Origin: Pelomyxa schiedti
Taxonomy: Eukaryota; Evosea; Pelobiontida; Pelomyxidae
NCBI GenBank assembly: GCA_020536535.1
Contig: JAHLWZ010000505.1
Location: 9,451 to 73,450, forward strand
DNA length: 64,000 nt
Direction of reading: 5' to 3'
Numbering within the stretch: position 1 is the stretch's first letter; each line of letters opens with the position of its first letter. The notes below the pieces were generated by a model that had not been told where the DNA came from, did not search any database, and worked only from the letters and a program-made list of their open reading frames with translations. Both the position numbers and the translations under genes were made by a program. Positions 45,198-57,085 of the stretch are shown here, in pieces.

Positions 45198-48100
45198 ATG
45201 GCGAGTACGACGACAAGCGCACATTGCAGACAGCCGTCCCTCACCACCAAAGCCGGCAAGTCCCTACCAACCCCTCCCATCCCGCGTCGTCCTCAGTCAT
45301 GGGTATCACCGACCACTCAAACAGAACCCCCGCAGCCCCAACAATCACAATTTCACTCGCCATCACCACCTCCACAACAACAACAAGAAACCACGACACC
45401 CTTACGCACAACCCCGCCGTCGTCTCCCACAATTCCGATTCCCCCGCCCCGCCCCCCCCGCCTCCTAATGGACGACAACGACCAACAGCAGTTGCAGCAA
45501 ACTCAGCAACAAAAACAAGAACAGTCCCCAGTCCCGGCCGCCGTCGTGCCTGTCTCCACGTCGCCTCCTTTGACAACTCAGCCGGGGCGCAGGCTTCCTG
45601 CTCCTCCGATGATGCCTGTGGCAAACAGAAGCAGAAATTCGCGGCTGTCAACTGAGACGCCGTCGGCTATCGCGGCGGAGATCTGCGGTGCATCTTTGGG
45701 AACAAAAGAGGGTGGCAGTGGTGGTGGTGTTAGCGGTGGAAATAGTAGTAGTAGTGGGGGTGGAGGCTGTTTAAGTGTTGTTAGCGGTGGTGAAGTGACT
45801 TTGTTGCCGGAGCCCGAGGTTGGCGATTCTTTGTCGCCGTCATCGATTGAGGTTAGTGGCGTGAGTGGCGATGATGCTGACGAGATCCGCAGGAGATCTT
45901 CGTCGTCTCCCGATGATAGTTTGGCTCACAGCACTCCGCCGTTGTCTCCTACTGTTTCGCCGTTGTTGGCATCACCTTCGGCGTCTGGCGTTGTGGCGGT
46001 TTCTCCTGTGTCACCTCAGTTGAGCCCTTCTCGGTCTCCCTCATCATCACCATCTATTGCTTCCCCTAGTTCGTCGCCTTGCTCATCCCCGGCTGTTTCC
46101 CCCCTTCTTCCGCCTCAGCCGATCCGTCCTGTACCACCGCCTAGGCCAGCACAACTTTTATCTAACGTAGTTCTACCTGTTATTCCCCCAAACTTGCCTA
46201 AACGCCATACCGCTACTCCAAGTAACTCAAGCACGATCAATTCAGGGACTGAATCACCTGCTACTGCTGCTCGCCAGTCTCCAGATAGATATGGCACTGC
46301 ACGCGCAGCACATGCTCTTTATTCCCCAAGTCCAACCCAGCCCAATGACACTACCACAGGGAATCCTTCACCTCGGCTACACCATAGCTCATCGGAGGCT
46401 GTTTTATGTTCACCTTCACCCCCACCACCACTGCCACCACGGTCATCATCGCCTCCGCATAGATCTTCTTCCCCATCTCCACCGCCTCCACTGCCACGTA
46501 GGTCGTCCTCACCATCCCCCCCACCGCCTCCCCCTCCAAGGTCTGCATCCCCGTCGCCACCTCCACCACCTCCTCCGCTTCCACCATCTCCACCCCTGCC
46601 ACCCCCATCTTTTATTCCACCACCACCACCTCCCCCTCCCATGCGTCTGTCTATTATACCCCCTCCTCCTCCTCAATCACCCAAGCCACACCCTGTTTAT
46701 AGATTATCTGCTTCCCCAGAAACCACCCCAACATCTCCACATCTTCATAATGCCAGATCTAGCTCTCCTGTTTATACACATGCAACCTTACCAACTCTGA
46801 ATTTATCTTCTAGTAGTCCAGTAACATCCAGCACATCTCCTGAAGCCAGAGCTCTGCAGATGCGGCAGGTTGGATACTAGAAATATCCTAAAATGCACAA
46901 ACATCTTTTTTCCCATAGAACCGCCGAACTGTTCTTCTGCACAATGCCCTAACACGTGAAGCTCTAAGCAATATGCAATTAGAGACATTATCTGCTTTAG
47001 AAAAGACTTCAGCACCAGATCCCAGTTCAAAAGTAATTCCAGCTCCAGCTCCTGCTCCAGCTCCTGCTCCAGTTTCAGCTTCAGCAGCCTCAACTGCGAT
47101 ACAACCAGTATGTTACCCTTGAGGTGACCACTTTGTAATTTTCCCCAAGCAACCAATCCCAGAGCCTACATCAAAAAAGGACAAAAAACGCAACAAGCGG
47201 TATGGGGTCTCCCTATGACTTTAGGGAATCACCATACCTCAGGTTCATAGGGCAGTATGGCGTTTACTCGAAATTTTCGGCCTATCACAGTGTATGGCTG
47301 AAGCAAGCTGGTTTAGTAAGTGGATTTTGCACCTTCTTTTCTCTCAATGGGGGAAAAATATTAGGAAAAAGAGAGAGAGATGAACTTCTTCCAGAAGAAA
47401 ATGCAAAAATTCCTTGAAGAAAACGAGGTAAAGGGACAAGACTGTGAGTTCCTTACAAAATGGGTTGTATTAGGCCACATCCTGGAGCAAAGCTTGGATT
47501 AAGAGTGTTGTGAACACTGACGAAAATGACCTTTCTGTTGGTGACTTTACAACTCATTTTCGTCAAATTCCCGAGTGGGTTAGAACGAGACTACTCAAAT
47601 TGTTCTTATATTCCTAGCATTCAAAAGCATCCTTTATGCAAGGCGTATTCACAATTATTGAACACTTTGTATACTGCTGTCACAAATCAACTTAAAGGGA
47701 ACAATGATATCCAAGTAGTGAGCTCGACGATAGCTGATTTAACTTCAAGTTGCTGTGGTATGTGACAACTACAAAAAAAAAGCTATTCCCAAGCATAATG
47801 TACTTCAGAAAAAATGTTGGATGTCACTTTAGCGAAGCTGTATTCTCCACTTGAGCCAGTTTGTGCTTTGGTGGAAAGAGCCTTATTGGATGTTATTTTT
47901 GAAAAACTAAATGACATTTTATGGCCGTATTACACGCAAAAAGTAATGTCCTTTTGGTGATCACACCAGACTCACTTTCTCCAGTATTCCACTGAAGATA
48001 GCCAATTCAAAGCCAAAGCCACACTTTTGAAAAATGTACCTGCAGCTGGAATTGGTGTTTCTCCACGGTTCCAATTACTAGATGTACTGCCTCTTCCCTA

Positions 48101-49853
48101 TTTTTACTTTCAACTAATGTCAAAAAGCCCAAAGCATTACTGGTTCCGTATTACAATGCCATTCTCGGTGACAATACCTAAGTTAGGTTTTTTTTGTACT
48201 GAATTAAATTTTTAGAGATTAATCACCTCGATTCATTGGTTACCCCAAGAGAAAAAGTCCACTGTCTCATTGATACTGGAAAGGCAATTAATTTTTGTGT
48301 TCACCAATTTTGGGCCGGGAAATTATCCGCTGATAAACTAGAAATGTACGACTTCCTCTTCTCCAATATTCAACTAATGCCTCCAGTGGCGCGGATGACT
48401 TCTTACCTTTATTCTCGTTCGTTCTTATAAGAGGAGCAATTGAGCACGCATTTAGTGGTACCGTTCTCTCTGCAATTTCAGTATCTTGGCTAAGAAATGC
48501 CAAGCTTCAAAATACATTGAGCACTATCTACCTGAAGAGGACCTAAATGATGAGCAAGGGTACCTTCTTGTAACATACCAAACAGCACTTTCCTTTGTCA
48601 ATCTAATGACGATGGAAGAAGTTACAGCCTCCCTCAGCAAATCACAAGGTCAGTGAAGTGTATCAAAACTTCATGGTTCGACTTACTATTTCCACCTCAC
48701 TCTAGCTATCACAAATGTAATTGATCGCTTCGTACCAAATGAAATCCGCAAGACTTTCAAGGCAATTTCAGCAGAAAGTATTGTAGTATCCGACCCTTTA
48801 AGTAGAAGGATAAGGCATCAACCACCGGCACACCCCCTTCCTGCCACCCCACTCCAAGCTTGTACTGCTCAAACTTCCCCAACTTTGTCACCAGTTGTAC
48901 GTCAAGTTTCTCCTGCAGTTCAAAGTCTTGACGCAACAAACCCACCAACCGGTATTGCAGCAGATTCCGGTTCTGTTAAATCAAGTCTTTGTGAAGTAAA
49001 GGCCAGGCCTCTCTCACAGTCAGCAGAAACATCACCGTCACCACTGAGATTCCAGTCGGACGACGATAGTCCACGAACTCCTGAAGCGACAAGAACTACT
49101 CTTGCAATACCTCGGAAACAGCTTCCACCAACGCCACCTTTGAGTGCCAGTGAAAACGTCCCTCATAGTGACAGAAAATCTTTGGATGCGGTAACACCCC
49201 TACCACCTACGATCATTGAAGCCAGTGAACAATTGGCTGCCACTCCAAATCCGTCGCAATCTCCACCACCAGACTCAGACCCAGAATCGGACAATGAGGA
49301 CTACTCAGACACAGAACCTCCCTCTGATACAGTACCAACACTTGACCTGCAACCAAGCGTAGAGTCGGCACCGAATGAAGCAGGTACAAATCCTTGCCAA
49401 GCACCAGTATGGCAAAAGCCAATCCAGCTGGCACCAAGGTCAGCCAGTTCTATAGGCATAGCCAAGCGCAAGCCGTCTGTCCCATCGGCCAACAAGCCAC
49501 CACGCCGGACCACCCACGTTGTACCCCCTACTGCTCCTCCACCACCGCCACCACCTAAACCTAAAAGCCCCCTTGTCCCCCGCTCCAGAGCACTCAACAA
49601 TCCCTCAACCTCACAAAACAACACCGGCACAAACACCAACACCAGTAACACCAACACCAATAATACAAATACAATCACAAGCACAAACACTAGCACTAGC
49701 AACACACCCCCACCTATCACAAGAACCACTTCTACCACAAATTTCACTGTACCACCAAACCTTCCCCTCCGCAGCTCCGCACCACCAGCACTACCGCCAC
49801 GCAGCAGGGACACAATAGTAACAGCAGCATCCAGCCTGAAGTCCTCCTCATAA
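45198..49853 (+). CDS. VPS9-domain Rab guanine-nucleotide exchange factor with formin-like proline-rich N-terminus
   Basis: ATG at 45198. Exon 1 (to about 46869) is Ser/Pro-rich with runs of six to eight prolines between Ser/Arg blocks, as in profilin- or SH3-binding regions. Many short exons follow; a Pro-Ala repeat is encoded at about 47039-47090. The VPS9 part begins near 47500: 'SVVNTDENDLSVGDFTTHFR', 'LDVTLAKLYSPLEPVCALVE' (about 47820-47880), 'ALLDVIFEKLNDILWPYYTQ', 'TPREKVHCLIDTGKAI' (about 48240-48290), 'GADDFLPLFSFVLIRGAIEH' (about 48393-48450) and 'YIEHYLPEEDLNDEQGYLLV' with 'TYQTALSF' (about 48510-48600). The Asp-Asp-Phe-Leu-Pro and Gly-Tyr-Leu-Leu motifs define this exchange domain, which loads GTP on Rab5-type GTPases at endosomes. 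The last exon is again Pro/Thr-rich, ending at 49853. Confidence 0.82.
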
Positions 49854-50073
49854 CGCACAGACGCACCCCCATCATGCCAATTTTGGTTTGTCGAGATTAG
49901 CAAAACGCTCTTGTTTTAACTAGATTAAATAAATAAAAGCATAAACCTCACTTTGTGATTCGCCGAGGCACCTCACTGTGCCATTGTGTGAGGCACACCC
50001 GGCAACGACGCAGAGCAACCACAAAAAGGGCGAAAAAGTACCAGCGGACCGAGTGCCATTCGAAAAATAAACA

Positions 50074-53000
50074 ATGTCCAAGGCAACGAGTGGCGGCACG
50101 GGGGGGAGTGGGACGGGCGGGGGAGGGAACGGGGGGGGAGGAGGGGGGCCCGGCGGCCCGGGGGCGAGGATAAACGTGTGGCCGGCAACCAAGTCCCAAA
50201 CTGTGCAATTCCCAAAGGAGGTGAAATTCACCTGCTCTGTGCCATCCTCTTTTTTTTGTTTTTTTTTACTTATTTTGCTTTTTTTTTTTTATTTTTTTTA
50301 TTTTTATAATTTTTTTTTTTTTGAATTATATTTACCTCTTTTTATCTATTGTAGGTGTTGAAACGGACAGTGAGGTGGCTGTCCTGGTTCTGTCAACCAG
50401 TTCACGTTTCTGTGCCGTCAAGGGGTGTGCAGGTTTGTACTATCGAGCTTCTATTCAGCATTATGTAGTAAAAACGAATAACAGGGAGTAACATGTTGGA
50501 CTGGGCGTGTGACTGTAGAAAAGATTGAACCGGGGTGCCGCTCAACAGTGGAAGCAAATGACAGTGTGTGGCCAAGAGTCTTCTTGGTGGAATTGCGTTC
50601 ACCAGCAAGCAAATTTTGGTACCATCATTCACTTGTAGAGTTCATTGTGACCCCAGCATCGTATCCTGTAGCATTTGCAGCCGGTACTTTTTTTTTGTTG
50701 TAGTGTGGAGCTCTTATTTCCTCACTTTAGAAATGTCAACTTGCGTCAAATGTGGGAAAGCCATTAAGAACAATCTTGGAGAAGGAGGTGCATTTGCCTT
50801 TGATCTACCTTGGCACCTAAATTGCTGGAATGGAAATGGTTTCCTTCTCTCCAAAGGAATGCTTGGTGATTTTCACAAAAATAATTAGCTGATGAGGATC
50901 ATGACCAACTGAAATACTCTCACCATGAAGTCATTGACCAAGTACTCCAAGCCTTTTGCACACTTTCAGTGAAACAAACTTTGAATAGGCCAATATGATA
51001 GATTTGCGGGTGCCATCTGTTCCAGCAGTAAGCATTATGTAATAAAAGATCTGAATAACTTGCTATTTTAGATTGTTATTATTGCCCCACAGCAATTCAC
51101 TGCTACAAATACGGCAAGCTATGTCAGTACTCTCTTCCATTAACGTATGCCTATAGCATATATCTGGTCTTCAATCGGGCTACCATCGCCCAACAGCCAC
51201 CTGTGTACAAGCACTTGTTGACGACTACCCATATCTCGTTTCATCAGGTAATTTCTTGGTTGATTCTATTTGTAATTAATACTTCCAGTTGATCTTATAG
51301 CGTTTCTCTCTGTACCCAGTGTGATGGCCGAAATTCAAGGAGTCAAATCCAAAGTTACTTGCTCCCAGGGTTCTACACAAAATTTATGGTAAACTGTAGG
51401 GCATTTCTGATGGCCTCCTTTTGCACATGGCAGTAAAATGCCATCCATATGTCGATTGTAACCAAATTCGACTAGACTTGTTGAATACTGCGTGGTGCGT
51501 CAAGTTGTCTGAATAAAAAAGTGTTAAGTGTTGTAGGGATCCTGATAGTCGAACTCTTGGCAAGGCTGCTAATCAGGTCGCAATAAACATGAACAGCACT
51601 GTAGTATATGCCAGTGACGAACTTGTAAAGCAAGCAAACGCACTCCGAACGTTGCTCAAAGATATACCTCCAAGCTCTGAAGGTATCTTTATTTTCAAAC
51701 AAATACAGATTACTCAGTCTCCCTAGATTCATTTCAGCTTCTTCATTGCCCTCCACCTGTAATGAAGGTTCATTGCAAACATAAATTACTTTTACCGTGT
51801 TCAATAAACCAGGTTGCTATACACATTGTTGGGGAAGCCAGTTTCCAAGCCGCTCAATTCCAAAAATGGTTGTACGAAATGCTGTGCAAGTCCCCTTCGA
51901 TAACAGTTGTGGGTCATTCCCATGCAAATGCTACAGTATGCATCATGGTGCAAAAGGTATGAAGTAAATTTTGGCTGCCTTAGCTCAAATTTCTAGGAAC
52001 TCTCTGTTGTAGTTTTGTTTAGTGGCATTTATGGTCTTTTCCATCCATCCAGAGCATGCCTTCCTCCAGTACATACCCTCCTCTCTTTTCTACTGGCTTC
52101 TATTTTAAATGCAACGATCCTAATTTTTAACAGTATTGTGACATAAGTGAACGGTCTGCATCGATAGCGGCAAAAACACTGGAAGAAGAGGCAAGGCTCC
52201 GTTACCTTCTCATGTTGTCAAACCCATCCCTTTGCAGTGCTCCTCTCAGGGCTGCTGTATGTAATGAGACCAATCTCGCCCATTAATTTACCATCAGGTA
52301 AAAGTGGAGATTGTTCGACAGTTAGGAAGAGATTGGAAAGCTGTTGGAAACTGGTGCAGACTTCGACCAGATGAGAAATTCAAGCTTCTACTGAGCAATT
52401 CTCATTCAACATCAGTATACTACTTTGTGATTTTTTTCAACTCAAGGTGCACATAACTCAATCAATGCCAACATTTTGAAATTGATTCTAATACATTCTA
52501 TCCTCCCATCAGAGGCTCTGCTCAAATGTTTGAACCTCCAAAAGGAAGGCACCGTGTGGAGAGCAACACCTCAAAACAACTCACTCTGGACACTGAAATG
52601 GATCCAAGTTCCAAAGAACTGCCATCGATGGGTTCCAGTGGAGCGGCCGCAGCAATGGCAGCGGCAGCTGTTGCAGCCGCAACAGCCCACTCTTCTCACC
52701 CCCATCCACATTCAATGCACTCCCACATGCACATGCAACAGTCCCAACAAGAAATGTACAACCCACAGTATCAGTACGAAGCACAATATCATGCACAACA
52801 AATGCAGATGCAACAAATGCAAATGCAACAAATGCACCACGCACAACTTGAGGAGCAAGGACTACTTGAACAACAGGGGATGAACATGGGTGTCGGAATG
52901 AACATGGGTGCACCAGATGGAATGGGTGTTTCTGAGGGCGTTGCAGATACCCTGGAGATGGACGATATGCAAGTAATGGCCACAATACAAGAACACCAGC

Positions 53001-54093
53001 ACCGAATGATGTCAGAGCAGCACCGATACGAAAGTCGGCTACTTCAACAACACATGATGCAACAGCAAGCCCAAGACGAAATGGCACAACAAAATTCAAG
53101 TCAACAACAAATTCAACAACAAATACAGGAACAGATGCAACAACCACAAATGCAACCGCTTCAGACACAAATGCCACCACCCACCCAGCCTGATCTTCCT
53201 ACAATTCAGCCACAACTTTCTGAGATGCCACCTATTCAACCTGATGTGCAAGTTAGGCAACCATCCCCCTCCCAAGTGCAACCTCCACCTGAGCAAAAAG
53301 ATGGACAAATTGCACACTGTGAGGTAAAGACAGAGCAAGATCAAATGCCCCTGCAACCACAAGTTATTCCTCAACCACCCATAGAACATCTACCAGAAGA
53401 TAAAGATGGAAGACAACTTCCACCCTCAACCCAACCAGATACACAAAACACATCTGTAATCTCTGAAGTACCCAGTTTACCTGTGCATTCCCCACTTCAA
53501 CAAAACACATCCACCACCACGTCGACCACGCCGCCACCCCCACAACCTCCTCAATCACAGTCATTTGAACCACACCAAGTTGTGGAGGGACCAGCAATCC
53601 CTCCCTCATCTGGCCTACCAACACAAATTTCACAACAAACCGCACCAATACCACCGCAAGACGCCCAACAACAGCAACAGGTACAATCAATGCCACCCCC
53701 ACAGCCGGCTCAACCAAATCCTGGAATGGTCCCGCAACAATCAATGCCACCCATGCAACAACCACCATCACCATCACCCGCCCCACCACCTCCACCCACA
53801 ACAATCCCGGTTCACCACATGTCACAGAGAATGCAAACCGTTACCATCCCAGCATCTGTCTACGAATCCAAAATGGACCATGCCAAGTAAGCTTCTTCCG
53901 CTTCCAATTTAGCCAGTAACAACTATGTAGGTTCTTCATATTCCCCAGTGAGGGTGTGTGCCGGCGGTTCTCCAAAGAGATGGAACAGATTCTAGCCGGA
54001 AGCAACATGGAACTAAGCCTGGAGATGAAAGAGACTCTAGAAGGACAGCCTTGGCTCACAAGCATAGCCAGTTGGTCGTCCTCCTATCCCTAG
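50074..54093 (+). CDS. Large multi-exon Gln-rich protein of unknown family
   Basis: ATG at 50074 gives 'MSKATSGGTGGSGTGGGGNG', a glycine-rich leader. Exons then encode beta-rich pieces ('INVWPATKSQTVQFPKEVKF', 'SEVAVLVLSTSSRFCAVKG', 'GRVTVEKIEPGCRSTVEAND', 'VFLVELRSPASKFWYHHSLV'), a short block 'DHDQLKYSHHEVIDQVLQAF' (about 50895-50955), 'MAEIQGVKSKVTCSQGSTQN' (about 51323-51390), 'NMNSTVVYASDELVKQANAL' (about 51590-51650) and 'VEIVRQLGRDWKAVGNWCRL' (about 52305-52365). The last resembles a death-domain-like or SANT-like helix pair. An intron at about 52448-52510 keeps frame into 'GSAQMFEPPKGRHRVE' and a huge Gln/Met/His/Pro-rich exon, then 'EGVCRRFSKEMEQILAGSNM' and the stop at 54091-54093. 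No family is recognised. The N-terminal pattern suggests an immunoglobulin-like or DNA-binding beta fold, but this is only an impression. Confidence 0.5.
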
Positions 54094-54176
54094 TCACCAA
54101 TTGTGGAAAACAAATTTCAAAAAGATTTTTCGTTTGCAATTGCCCAAGCCAATTTGCAACAGATTCCAGATACCAG

Positions 54177-56369
54177 ATGCAGAGCACAACAACCACAAGC
54201 AGCACCCCGGCGGCCGAGACACCGCCCTCGTCGTCTTCAACAACAACAAGGACACCGCCGCCCTCCTCGGCGTCGCAGCCTCCGGAGCCGCACGAGAGGA
54301 CGAGGCCCGAGGCCGAGGTCGAGGAAGCACACGAGGAGGAGTCTGAGGAAGATGGAGAGGCAGAGGAAGGTGATGGGGAGTACCTGGACCCAGTGTTTGT
54401 TGACGCTGAGGGGGGCGTGGTAGTGGACAAGTCCGCGGCGGCTGCAGAGGCATCAGGTATGCTTTAGATGTGGGGCGGCTGTGTGGGAATTACATTGTGG
54501 GTGGGTAATCGCTAATGGCGAGTTAACGGGAAGCAGGTGGTGCCGAGGCAAGCGAAACCGGCGCCACACTTGATGATGGGAATGGATCCAACGAGGAGGA
54601 TCCAGAAGAGGAGGATGGGGAGGAATTTGAAGATGAAGAGGAAGAAGGAGAAGAAGAAGAGGAGGAGGAGCAAGAGGTCGATGCAACCAATGGCCCAACT
54701 GCCGAAACCGCATCTGTGGTATTCAAGGGTCACAAAAGTAAATTCTACCTCCCTCATCCCTTCTGGATTCTGATTCTGATTCTGATTCACGTGCACAAAT
54801 TTGAAAAGGTTCTGTCTATTGCGTTGCGGCACATCCGAGTCTCCCAATTGCGGCCAGTGGGGGTGGTGATGACCTGGCTTTTGTGTGGAACTTAGAAACT
54901 GGTGCTGAGTTATTCAAGTTGGCAGGTACCTGTCTTGTTTTGTTTGGTGGCCCTTTTACATCGGGAAACCAGGGCACAAAGATTCTGTGTGTGGAATTGA
55001 CTTTAGGTGAGTGACAGTGTCTCCTCTTTAAGCAAGCGAAAGTTAATTTTCAACTAGCAATGATGGGAAATATATTGCAACGGCAGGGCTTGACGGATTG
55101 GTATCATTCCAAATTCGTTGTTTTTTCAATGTGGTGCCTGCTGCAACACCTTTGTATATGTAGAGATATTTGTGACCTGGCCAAAGAAGGTTTTTAATGA
55201 TTCCCCAAGGTGTGCGTGTGGGAGGCTGCAACTGGCCGTTTGGTGCATTCACTTGATGGTGGAGATTCTTTTGATTGGGTTAAGTGGCATGACAGAGGAC
55301 CTGTTCTCATTGCCGGAGGAGGCAATTGCGTGTGGATGTGGAACGGTGCCACTGGGGCATGCATGAATGTCTTCAGTGGTCATTCGGCAATTGTAACCTG
55401 TGGCACTTTCACTGTTGATGGTTGTTATCATACAAAACACAAACTGAGTTGGGCAATCCACGTTAATACAACAACAGGAAAGAAGCTGTGCACAGGTTCT
55501 GAGGATGGAACAGTAAAAGTTTGGGACCCCAAGACAGCTGCAACTCTCGCCACCTTCTGTCTCGCTGATTCAAAAGGCTCTTCCCCGCCTCCCGCCATTA
55601 CAAGTCTACAGAACGAACCTTCTGGACGCATTTTAGCAGCTTGTGAGCTCTCCATTTTTGTCATTTCCACTCACAGAATCTTCCCAAAAAAACAACGAAA
55701 ACAGCAACTCAAGACGGCACAGTGTTCCTTTGCAACACAAGCACAGGAAAACTCGTATCCAAACTAAAGCACTCTGGCTCTGTTGAGTCTGTTGTGTTCT
55801 ATCCCAGGTTTCACAAAACTTCCTTCAGCGTAAACCAACTGACTCGCTACAGTGAACCTCAACTAGTTGTTTGCGCGTCCCTTAACGGGAGTGCAACAGT
55901 ATGGGATGTGACCACCGCAGTAAAACGCGGTGAATGCCGCCACAAAAAGGGTATTGTCAAAGTGGCACTCTGCAACATCCAACCATCAACCACCGCACAA
56001 CACAACCCCCTGCTCCCTTCAACTACACCTACAAATGCAACTGCTGTTACGCCACCATCCTCCGCATCCGCTACCACGACTACTACCTCAAGTACAGCAA
56101 CTGCAACACCGCCAACAGCTTCATCATCCACTTTGCAAGGGTGTGTGCTTTGCACTGCATCGGTTGATAGGACTGTCAAAGTGTGGGACCCCCGGAACTG
56201 CTCACTGTTGCGTTGTTTCTCCGGACACACAAAGCCAATTCTAGCAATGTCCACAGCTTGGTACATGCTTCCCTTTAACATTTACACGCTATTCACACAA
56301 CCCCATAGCAATGGAACAGTTCTTCTCTCCTGTTCTGACGACAAGACTGTCAGAGTCTTTCGGCTGTGA
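54177..56369 (+). CDS. AAMP: WD40-repeat protein of the AAMP / Sqt1 family
   Basis: ATG at 54177. The first two exons are Ser/Thr then strongly acidic ('EEDPEEEDGEEFEDEEEEG'), as in this family. WD repeats follow over several exons: 'VVFKGHK', 'VYCVAAHPSLPIAASGGGDD', 'LAFVWNLETGAELFKLAGHK', 'VCVWEAATGRLVHSLDGGDS', 'FDWVKWHDRGPVLIAGGGNC', 'GSEDGTVKVWDPKTAATLAT', 'VCASLNGSATVWDVTTAV' and 'CTASVDRTVKVWDPRNCSLL', ending 'LLSCSDDKTVRVFRL'. The Gly-Asp-x-x-x-Trp-x-x-W-H segment after repeat 2 is diagnostic of AAMP/Sqt1. Yeast Sqt1 is the dedicated chaperone of ribosomal protein uL16. A Thr/Ala/Pro-rich insert lies near 55980-56130. The start is 84 bp downstream of the previous stop. Confidence 0.88.
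54766..54788. repeat. (GATTCT)n short tandem repeat in an AAMP intron
   Basis: Nearly four tandem GATTCT units in the intron that separates the acidic N-terminus from the first WD repeat. Confidence 0.85.
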
Positions 56370-56763
56370 AATCCCAGCTCAGAGACAAATTGTCTTGCAT
56401 TGGCTTCTCACAAGTAGTGTTTGGCTTCGCAAAAAAAAGCTCTGTGCTTCCTTTTTTTGGGAAGCAAAAAAGAGTCTGAGAGGATGGAAGACTGGAGGCA
56501 TTTGCAGCTACATTCAGCATGTCCTCGAGGGTGGCAGGAGAGAGTTGGGAATCCGCAGGCTCCGGAGCTGAGCTCAGTCCAGCTGGACTGGACTTTGATG
56601 GTTATTCAAAGAAAAAACGAATTTAAGAGATCCGCTCGATCTGTCCAAGTACTTGTTGGGACTTGGCAACGGAATTTCAAACGGTACTTGTCGAGTACTT
56701 GCTTGAAATAACAACCCTGGTACGGATAGAAATGATCAACAGTATGGACACGAAGCTAATGCG
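56370..56763. other. Intergenic region after AAMP
   Basis: Nearly 400 bp with an A-run near 56431-56438, a T-run near 56452-56457 and no convincing exon. It leads into the inverted repeat. Confidence 0.45.
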
Positions 56764-56768
56764 CAAGA

Positions 56769-57006
56769 ATGGAATCCACAAGTTGATAACGTCGGCACCA
56801 ACATCAATGATCGGCAGCGAAATCCACGACGGTGTCGCCGACCGTGGTTCACCGCAAAACACCGCACCACCACGGGAAAGTCGCCGCTCTTAAGCACAAC
56901 CAAAATGTTTCATTGTGGTGGTGCGTTTTGCGGTGAACCACGTTCGGCTGCGCCGTCGTGGATTTCGCTGCGTTCTCGGCGCGACATGATCAACTCGTGG
57001 ATTCCA
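56769..57006. repeat. Large imperfect inverted repeat (about 100-bp arms)
   Basis: The left arm (56769-56873) reads, in reverse complement, in the right arm (56915-57006). Shared blocks include TGGAATCCAC, AGTTGAT, GCAGCGAAATCCACGACGG, CGTGGTTCACCGCAAAAC and GCACCACCAC, in the same order, separated by small indels and substitutions. The spacer is about 40 bp. The transcript would fold into a long hairpin. It lies 80 bp before the start codon of the Nudix gene. Confidence 0.85.
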
Positions 57007-57085
57007 TGCTTGCCCGTTTGTTTCCAAAACCTCTCCTTATCTTTTTAAAATCAATAATCTCGGAAAATTAATATCTGAATTTTCG

